From a virus: a stretch of DNA of 27,737 nt. The stretch spans positions 1 to 27,737 of the IMG/VR virus record IMGVR_UViG_3300043418_000205; one strand, 5' to 3'. The notes beneath the pieces were generated by a model. It did not search any database and was not told the origin of the DNA. It saw only the letters and a list, made by a program, of their open reading frames with translations. The number at the start of each line of letters is the position of its first letter. The stretch's first letter is position 1. Shown here piece by piece: positions 23,069-27,737 of the stretch. A program made the position numbers and the translations under genes.

Positions 23069-23557
23069 TTAATCCCGCCCGGCGCGAAGCCGGTCGGTCG
23101 CTTGTCGCTTGATCATTTCCAGTTCCTCCGCTGTCGGCTTCCACGCCTCGCGCTTTGGCTTCGCTTCGCCCGCTCGCTCCAGCAGTGCGAAACGCATCCG
23201 TTTGCGCGCTGCCCATCTCTCTTCGGCATGATCCATGATCGTCGGCACGATCGCGCCGTGGTGCCGGCACTTGCGACGGGCCATCGCGCAGCCTTCATCC
23301 AGCAGGTCGGCGGGCACGTGCTGCACCTCGTCGGTTGCCAGTGAAATCCACTCTTCGGCCGCTTCCTCGCTCATGCCGACAGGCCGCACCAGCGCTAGGC
23401 ACCCGGTCAGCATGGCGATAACCCACGCTTCCCGATGCGGGCGCAGCCCATTGTCCGGATCAGCCGGCGTTGGCAGCCGCACGCCGCTCGGCCACACGCT
23501 GCCCGATGGTGCGCAGCCCTGCCCCGCCCGTGCGGGCAGGTTGTTCGGATTGTCCAT
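23069..23557 (-). CDS. P-like helicase loader candidate
   Basis: This 162-residue protein follows the replication initiator and overlaps its 3' end by 98 bases. The core, AAEEWISLATDEVQHVPADLL plus a GCAMARRKCRHHGAIVPTIM helix pair, follows the pattern of small phage replication partners in which a Trp-containing helix, a Pro-(Ala)-Asp-Leu turn and a VP-I/T motif recur. The place matches lambda P, which loads DnaB. The N-terminal 40 residues are Pro/Arg-rich and fall in the overlap. A GGAG site is 7 bases before the ATG at 23557, so the overlap looks real; an internal ATG at 23413 is the alternative. Function by position and weak pattern. Confidence 0.5.
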   Translation of the reverse strand: MDNPNNLPARAGQGCAPSGSVWPSGVRLPTPADPDNGLRPHREAWVIAMLTGCLALVRPVGMSEEAAEEWISLATDEVQHVPADLLDEGCAMARRKCRHHGAIVPTIMDHAEERWAARKRMRFALLERAGEAKPKREAWKPTAEELEMIKRQATDRLRAGRD

Positions 23558-24329
23558 GTCGATCTCCAGCTGCGCGGCGCGCTTCGTGCTGAAGCGCCGC
23601 CGCTATCCATTCCACCGGCTCGGAAGGCTGCATCACCTGGCAGCGAGAAAGCACGGCAAGCACGATGCTGTCGGAATAGGTCTGTCGCCAGCGGCCGATG
23701 ATCGAACGGGCCTGTCGGTCATTCTTGCCGACTGCCGTGAGGATCGCCACCCCGCTGCCAAACACCATCCGCGTAAAGTCCGCCGCATCGGGTTGCGGAC
23801 CAGCCGGGAGGGAAGGTTCACAAACCCTTTCCGAAACCGGCGATTTGGCGCCCGTAGCTTTAGCTACGGTATCTTCTGTCTCTGACTCTGTATCTGGTGC
23901 GTCACGGTGACGTCGCGGTGACGCACCTGTGACGTCACATGGTGCCTTTTCCTTCGATTTTTTCCCTTCCCGCCATTTCGCGGTGCGGCCAGCCGATCGG
24001 TCGCTTTCGTATTGCCGGCGTTCCCATGCGGTCACGCGTCCGTCGCAGGTCAACCCGATGTCGGCGAACGCGCTCACCAGCGCTTCCATCGCCAAGAGGG
24101 GTTCGCCCAGCGCCACAGCCACAAGGCGGGGGGAGCAATCGAACCGGCCGCTATCCATCGCCACGGCCGCCTTTTCCAGGATCAGGTGCCAGGCGGCCAC
24201 GGCCACGCTGCGCGAACAGCCCGCCACCATCGCCGCTTCGGCCAGCTTGGGATCGGCAACCGTCCCTTCATAGGCGCGATACCACCGTGCCACGTCAGCT
24301 ATGCCCAGCCGGTGCCCAGCACTCGGCAC
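23460..24329 (-). CDS. Replication initiator, lambda O/DnaD-like
   Basis: The 289-residue protein resembles phage replisome organisers. Residues about 1-115 look like a winged-helix DNA-binding domain: VARWYRAYEGTVADPKLAEA, SRSVAVAAWHLILEKAAVAM and DGRVTAWERRQYESDRSAGR, matching the DUF1376/YdaU-like N-terminus. A charged, low-complexity linker (about 116-175) follows, then a C-terminal domain with SIIGRWRQTYSDSIVLAVLS and PVEWIAAALQHEARR, as in DnaD-like tails that recruit a loader. The DNA of the linker carries an iteron-like array, as in lambda O. The GTG at 24329 has AGGA 6 bases upstream; a GTG at 24293 is less likely. It ends overlapping the P-like gene by 98 bases. Confidence 0.7.
   Translation of the reverse strand: MPSAGHRLGIADVARWYRAYEGTVADPKLAEAAMVAGCSRSVAVAAWHLILEKAAVAMDSGRFDCSPRLVAVALGEPLLAMEALVSAFADIGLTCDGRVTAWERRQYESDRSAGRTAKWREGKKSKEKAPCDVTGASPRRHRDAPDTESETEDTVAKATGAKSPVSERVCEPSLPAGPQPDAADFTRMVFGSGVAILTAVGKNDRQARSIIGRWRQTYSDSIVLAVLSRCQVMQPSEPVEWIAAALQHEARRAAGDRHGQSEQPARTGGAGLRTIGQRVAERRAAANAG
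23852..23869. repeat. Perfect 7-bp hairpin in initiator linker
   Basis: CCGTAGC, TTTA, GCTACGG form a perfect 7-bp stem with a 4-base loop inside the linker of the initiator gene, 31 bases from the iteron-like array. It is in frame and open in the gene. Confidence 0.6.
23901..23944. repeat. Iteron-like 11-bp repeats, candidate replication origin
   Basis: Four adjacent 11-base units: GTCACGGTGAC (23901-23911), GTCGCGGTGAC (23912-23922), GCACCTGTGAC (23923-23933) and a partial GTCACATGGTG (23934-23944). The first unit is nearly palindromic. An asymmetric AT-richer tract (TTTTCCTTCGATTTTTTCCC, 23947-23966) follows directly. They lie in the linker of the O-like initiator gene, the same arrangement as ori-lambda, where four iterons and an AT-rich region sit inside the O gene. 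Confidence 0.65.
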
Positions 24330-24501
24330 TTGCCATCCTGATCACGTCGCCCAGCCGGGCGATATCATCAGTCTTGACCTTAAGAATCAGCGTGTCAGGG
24401 GTAGCGCCTGGAACCTCGGTGAAGGTATACCCCCCGCCATGGAGATATCGCCGGAACGTATCCAGCTTCCACTTGTCTAAAACGATGGCAACGGCCTTCA
24501 T
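24295..24501 (-). CDS. 68-residue protein of unknown function
   Basis: The product (MKAVAIVLDKWKLDTFRRYL then GGGYTFTEVPGATPDTLILK) looks like a small globular alpha/beta protein. Similar short proteins with a D-x-W-K-L start occur in phage early operons, but no function is known. The ATG overlaps the previous stop (ATGA) and the gene ends 35 bases into the initiator gene, so its translation is coupled to both neighbours. Confidence 0.65.
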   Translation of the reverse strand: MKAVAIVLDKWKLDTFRRYLHGGGYTFTEVPGATPDTLILKVKTDDIARLGDVIRMASAECWAPAGHS

Positions 24502-24680
24502 GGGCGCCCGCCTTTCTTCGCGCGCACATCGGCAGCGATCTTGGATACTTCCTCTTCCGATAAGCCCTTTCCGCCCGTCATCACGTCCGACAGCCACGAA
24601 AGCGCGCGGATGGCATTGTACGTACCATCAGGATTTATGGCAGCTTCGCCCAGCGTCTTTGCCTTGCGGGGATCGCTCAC
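24498..24680 (-). CDS. 60-residue small acidic protein
   Basis: The product starts (GTG) with SDPRKAKTLGEAAINPDGTY, has a short helix ALSWLSDVM, and ends SEEEVSKIAADVRAKKGGRP. GTGA overlap with the upstream gene and AAGGGGG 8 bases before the GTG support the start. No family is recognised. It is likely one of the accessory proteins of the early operon. Confidence 0.6.
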   Translation of the reverse strand: MSDPRKAKTLGEAAINPDGTYNAIRALSWLSDVMTGGKGLSEEEVSKIAADVRAKKGGRP

Positions 24681-25036
24681 AACCCATCCCCCTTACATGC
24701 GCTGATAGCTACTTGGGCTTCTTTCTCGCTGGAATGTTCGGTGAACACCACACGATCATCGGTTTCCAGCGCGTCCATTTCCTCTTCTGTGCGGACATGA
24801 ACGGCGCACCAGATCGACGGCAGAGATGTGGCGCAATCTACTACGAACACATGCCTGCCGGGCTTCGGGTCATACATCTCGTCAATGACCTCATCGGGCG
24901 AAAACCAGCATGTTTCAGGTTCGTCTGGATGATAGAACCATTGCGGGACCAGCATTTTCCGAAGGCGGGCGTTTTCCTTCAGCAGCGCATCAATCTGCGC
25001 CTGTAAGTCGAGGGATTGCTCGTTATGGTCTGTCAT
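24677..25036 (-). CDS. 119-residue early protein with N-terminal coiled coil
   Basis: After MTDHNEQSLDLQAQIDALLK, a short coiled coil (about residues 8-28), the rest (VPQWFYHPDEPETCWFSPDE, HVFVVDCATSLPSIWCAVHV) is rich in Trp, Cys and acidic residues. I recognise no family. The ATG at 25036 overlaps the upstream stop (ATGA); the frame is open to 25306 but reads an Arg/Gly-rich shadow there. Confidence 0.6.
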   Translation of the reverse strand: MTDHNEQSLDLQAQIDALLKENARLRKMLVPQWFYHPDEPETCWFSPDEVIDEMYDPKPGRHVFVVDCATSLPSIWCAVHVRTEEEMDALETDDRVVFTEHSSEKEAQVAISACKGDGL

Positions 25037-25245
25037 TCCCCTGCACTCCCATCCTTGCGTACCAGCACCGGCGGCACCGGGATGCCCATGTCGCGGCACA
25101 TCAGCCGCGTGCGTTCGCGCACCCGCTCGCGCGCCGAAAGGCACGCCATTTCGGCCAGCGCCCGCCCGGCCGCGCTGGGATCGATGGGCTGGTGGTCGAT
25201 TGCTGCCGCTTCCACGCGGCGGCCGAACGGAAATCCGATCTTCAT
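25033..25245 (-). CDS. 70-residue early protein of unknown function
   Basis: The product begins MKIGFPFGRRVEAAAIDHQP and has a basic helical second half with LSARERVRERTRLMCRDMGI. It is preceded by a strong GAAAGGA site, and its ATG overlaps the upstream stop (ATGA). No domain is recognised; a nucleic-acid-binding role is possible because of the Arg-rich helix. Confidence 0.6.
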   Translation of the reverse strand: MKIGFPFGRRVEAAAIDHQPIDPSAAGRALAEMACLSARERVRERTRLMCRDMGIPVPPVLVRKDGSAGE

Positions 25246-25748
25246 TGCCCCTTCCTTTCGCTTTGCACGGCCAGCCGGTCGCGGAACTGCGCCATGTCGC
25301 GCTCATGCTGGTCCAGGATGATCTGCTTCACTTCCTCCAGCGGCATATGGCCGTGGCGGCGCAGCCACTTGGCTTCCTCCCGCAGTTCCGGCGGGCACCA
25401 GCCCATGATCCGTTCGCTGTTGGCCCTGTTGCGCCGCGCCAGCCCTTCGGGTGTCAGTGCGGCTCGCCCCTTTGCGGCAAGGCCATTCCGTTGCGCCGCC
25501 TCGCGCAGGCGGGCCTTCACTTCGGGCTGGCTGAAATGGCGCACCAGTCCTTCGCGCTGCCGCAGTCTCATTCCCGGATCAGTGGCAAACCGCCGCCTGA
25601 TCGTGATGGACCGCTGCGCGTTCACCGCTGGATCGCGGTTGAACCGGATCGTCGCGTGCCGCTGGCAAAGCCCGCTGCGATTGCGCCGCCCCAGCACCTT
25701 GCCGCATTCGGCGCAGGTCATTGCCGCGCCGTTCATTGCGCTTGCCAT
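25242..25748 (-). CDS. Zinc-finger protein with basic helical body
   Basis: This 168-residue protein starts with a CxxC...CxxH zinc motif (TCAECGKVLGRRNRSGLCQR then H) in the first 35 residues, followed by a very basic helical region (ITIRRRFATDPGMRLRQREG). A final segment is more acidic and has GWCPPELREEAKWLRRHGHM. It probably binds DNA or RNA. The ATG at 25748 has GGAGG 5 bases upstream and overlaps the upstream gene by 16 bases; an ATG at 25736 would give an exact ATGA overlap and is a good alternative. Confidence 0.6.
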   Translation of the reverse strand: MASAMNGAAMTCAECGKVLGRRNRSGLCQRHATIRFNRDPAVNAQRSITIRRRFATDPGMRLRQREGLVRHFSQPEVKARLREAAQRNGLAAKGRAALTPEGLARRNRANSERIMGWCPPELREEAKWLRRHGHMPLEEVKQIILDQHERDMAQFRDRLAVQSERKGQ

Positions 25749-26188
25749 CCCAGCCTCCGCACGATTTCCGCCCACAGGTTCGCCGCGCGCGTGCCCGATA
25801 TGCGCAGGTGTTCGCGCGCCGCCTTCAGCGTGCCCAACTCGGCCACCGCTTCGGCCAGCCGGTCCAGCGCTTCAGGATGCGCTTCGTTCACCGCGCCACG
25901 CTTGCGCCGGGCCAGAAACTTCATTTCCACCGGCACCGTGTCCGCGGTCGAAAGCCCGCTTTCCACGATCGTCACCTGCCGCGATGCGCCGCCGCGCCGC
26001 ACGGTGATCTTGCCCGCGCGCTCCAGTCGGCCCACGATCAGGCTCGCCGTGCCGATCGATGCGCTATCCACCGCGCACGCGATCAGCGAATTCGCCGGGC
26101 AGGCATCGCCCCGACGTGCTGCGTTTTCCAGCATCGCCAGCACGATCGCATCCTGCTCTTGCGCGGTATGCGCCAGTTTCACGCTCAT
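25733..26188 (-). CDS. HTH regulator-type protein
   Basis: The 151-residue product has two helix-turn-helix-like parts. Residues about 10-80 look like a winged helix (QEQDAIVLAMLENAARRGDA, ASLIVGRLERAGKITVRRGG). Residues about 108-150 (LAEAVAELGTLKAAREHLRI, SGTRAANLWAEIVRRLGWQA) form a small HTH of the kind that ends in a Leu-Gly-Trp signature. It may act as an early-operon regulator or in replication. The ATG overlaps the upstream stop (ATGA). Confidence 0.6.
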   Translation of the reverse strand: MSVKLAHTAQEQDAIVLAMLENAARRGDACPANSLIACAVDSASIGTASLIVGRLERAGKITVRRGGASRQVTIVESGLSTADTVPVEMKFLARRKRGAVNEAHPEALDRLAEAVAELGTLKAAREHLRISGTRAANLWAEIVRRLGWQAQ

Positions 26189-26517
26189 GGCTGAACCTCC
26201 CACCAGTAACCGCCGGCGCGTCCGCGCTCGCTGCGGATCGGGCTGCACGGCCCCAGTTTCTTGCGAAGACGGCACACCATCACTTGCGCCACATTGCTGG
26301 TTTCGCGCGCGTTGCCGATCCGGTTGCTGATCGCCTCCGCACGGATCCGCCGCCCGCGCCCGGCCGCGATGGTGTACAGCGTGCCCGCCTCTCCGGGGGT
26401 CAGCGCCAGCCGGTCCTGGCCGAACCACGCTTCGCACGGCGTCACCCGCCACGGGCCGCTTTCGATCATGTCGTCCGGAATCAGATTGATTCCGCAATGG
26501 GGGCACATGTGCATCAT
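26185..26517 (-). CDS. Zinc-motif plus OmpR-type winged-helix protein
   Basis: The 110-residue product has MMHMCPHCGINLIPDD at its N-terminus (CxxC knuckle, though a second Cys pair is not evident; one more Cys at VTPCEAW) and then a full Trans_reg_C (OmpR/PhoB) DNA-binding domain: LALTPGEAGTLYTIAAGRGR, RAEAISNRIGNARETSNVAQ, VMVCRLRKKLGPC and RAGGYWWEVQP. No receiver domain is present. In standard response regulators this domain binds promoter DNA, so this is probably a phage transcription regulator or a DNA-binding partner of the methyltransferase, with which it is coupled (ATGA overlap). Confidence 0.75.
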   Translation of the reverse strand: MMHMCPHCGINLIPDDMIESGPWRVTPCEAWFGQDRLALTPGEAGTLYTIAAGRGRRIRAEAISNRIGNARETSNVAQVMVCRLRKKLGPCSPIRSERGRAGGYWWEVQP

Positions 26518-27731
26518 GCTGCCTGCACCCCTTCTTCCTGCGCCACCTTGTCGGCGGCGGCCGTGTCCAGCCCCATCAGGCCAAACAGCGTCGGCACCGC
26601 CGCCTTGCGCGCCGCTTCGGTCAGGTATCGCGTGGAATGCAGCCAATAGGTCGGGTTCAGTTCGCTGCCCCGGCCGCGCCGCCCCTTCAGCACCGCGCGC
26701 ATCGGCACCGTGCCCAGCCCGCAAAACGGATCGTAAACCAGTTCGCCCGGCATCGAATATCGCTCGATCAGGCGGTCCACGATGTCGAATTGCAGCGGGC
26801 AGACGTGCTTTTCGCGGCCCTTCTGCACCTGCTCGGCGTTCAGCGTGCGCATCCGCACCACGTCGTCCCACGTATTGCCATCGGTGGCACCCGGCGCCAG
26901 CGCCATGAACGTGCGGGGCAGGTGGCCACGGCTGTCGCTCTTTTCGCGCGCCTCGATCGTCTCACCCACCGCCACATGTGCGTCGAAATCATAGATCAGG
27001 GCGCGCGTGCCCTCCATGAACCGCTTCACCAGCTGGCCCACCGGCATATCGGCATACATCTCGGCCACCGCCGCCAGCTCGTCGGGCATTCCCAGCCGGT
27101 CGCCGCTGCTGCGCCAGAATGCGTGCGCATCCACCTGCCAGCGCGCCAGGCTATAATCGTCGGCCGCCTTGGCTACCGGCTTGTCGGCATAGCCGCGGTT
27201 ACGGTCGCTTTGCGGCTTCCGCATCAACAGCACGTATTCGGGCGAACCCACGCCCATCTTTGTGCCGTCCTTCAGCATCTCCGTATAGGACAGGCGATAG
27301 GTCTGGTTGTTCTCGCGCACCACGTCGGTGTTCACGTGGATCATGCCCATGAACTGGAAGCCGTGGCGCTGGTAATGGAACAGCGTCTTGGCGTGGAACG
27401 GGTTCACCGTGGGCACGCCCTCGCCCGTCACCGATCCGAACAGGATCCTGTCCTTCACATGGATGCAGGCCAGCCGGCCCGGAGCCAGCGCGCGAAACAG
27501 TTCCGGCGTCAGGAAGTCCATCTGCGCAAAGAAATGATCGTCACTGTCGGTATGGCCGAAATCGTTGTAGCTCGGCGTATATTCATAATGGTTCGAAAAC
27601 GGGATGCTGGGTACGATCAGGTCCAGACTATCCGTTTCGACCAGCCGGGCCTCTTCCACGCAATCATTCAGGGCAAGGGTCCATCCCTCGCCGGTTTCCA
27701 CCTTGCGTTCCACTCCGATGCTCCTTTGCAT
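26514..27731 (-). CDS. DNA adenine/cytosine-N4 methyltransferase, beta class
   Basis: At 405 residues, this is a site-specific DNA methyltransferase. The order is beta class: motif IV-like LIVPSIPFSNHYEY (residues 38-51) near the N-terminus and motif I-like VYDPFCGLGTVPMRAVLKG (332-350) near the C-terminus, with a target-recognition part between (140-310). The usual SPPF/DPPY is replaced by SIPF followed by SNHYEYTPSYNDFGHT. The SAM-binding FxGxG and a following GSELNP Glu are intact. It is probably used for protection of phage DNA or regulation. The window ends 6 bases upstream of the ATG at 27731 and no stop lies there, so a longer start cannot be excluded. Confidence 0.85.
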   Translation of the reverse strand: MQRSIGVERKVETGEGWTLALNDCVEEARLVETDSLDLIVPSIPFSNHYEYTPSYNDFGHTDSDDHFFAQMDFLTPELFRALAPGRLACIHVKDRILFGSVTGEGVPTVNPFHAKTLFHYQRHGFQFMGMIHVNTDVVRENNQTYRLSYTEMLKDGTKMGVGSPEYVLLMRKPQSDRNRGYADKPVAKAADDYSLARWQVDAHAFWRSSGDRLGMPDELAAVAEMYADMPVGQLVKRFMEGTRALIYDFDAHVAVGETIEAREKSDSRGHLPRTFMALAPGATDGNTWDDVVRMRTLNAEQVQKGREKHVCPLQFDIVDRLIERYSMPGELVYDPFCGLGTVPMRAVLKGRRGRGSELNPTYWLHSTRYLTEAARKAAVPTLFGLMGLDTAAADKVAQEEGVQAA

Positions 27732-27737
27732 GGCATC

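Noticed and set aside
1-27737. tRNA genes, CRISPR arrays, insertion sequences, toxin-antitoxin or defence modules
   Set aside because: None seen: no spaced identical repeats, no transposase-like frame and no cloverleaf with a CCA-type end. The small early genes have no toxin or antitoxin signature I can name.

Overview
The window is the late and part of the early region of a tailed siphovirus-type phage or prophage with an HK97-fold capsid. Every gene I can support lies on the minus strand, so transcription runs from the right end (about 27.7 kb) to the left end. Base composition is high in GC. Several proteins (GTA gp10-like and TAC_6-like tail chaperones, a DUF6456-like regulator) resemble those of phages of Alphaproteobacteria, most likely Sphingomonadales. 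That host assignment is inference. No integrase, repressor, tRNA or CRISPR array is visible.

Right part (27.7-22.4 kb), early/regulatory and replication operon: a beta-class DNA methyltransferase, a zinc-motif plus OmpR-type winged-helix protein, a second HTH protein, a zinc-finger protein, four small unknown proteins, a lambda-O-like replication initiator with an iteron-like array inside its linker, a P-like helicase-loader candidate, and a last gene that looks like a DNA-binding late regulator. Most are joined by ATGA-type start/stop overlaps. The operon ends at a terminator-like hairpin at 22.39 kb.

Middle part (22.4-12.7 kb), packaging, head and connector genes: HNH endonuclease, a 184-base non-coding gap that is the best candidate for the cos site, small and large terminase, portal, prohead protease, major capsid protein, a small Ala-rich protein, a strong intrinsic terminator inside the operon, head-tail connector, head-tail adaptor, a 45-codon mini-gene, HK97 gp10-like protein, tail terminator, major tail protein, and a tail assembly chaperone pair joined through an A AAA AAG slippery site (programmed -1 frameshift).

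Left part (12.7-0 kb), tail tip, receptor binding and lysis: tape measure, two distal-tail/hub proteins, a papain/NlpC-like protein, a large tail-tip protein, a glycine-rich Mtd-N fibre, an Ig-like protein, a sialidase-like beta-propeller protein, a second beta-propeller fibre with an inserted YtF-type module, then a small membrane protein, an N-acetylmuramidase endolysin, a two-TM holin candidate, and an Rz spanin with the Rz1 lipoprotein wholly embedded in another frame. The last 233 bases hold no gene, only short repeats and a hairpin.

The most notable items are the frameshift site with hidden coding upstream of the second chaperone ORF, the candidate replication origin inside the initiator gene, the intrinsic terminator between the capsid and connector modules, and a 36-base duplication used in two different reading frames 13.7 kb apart.
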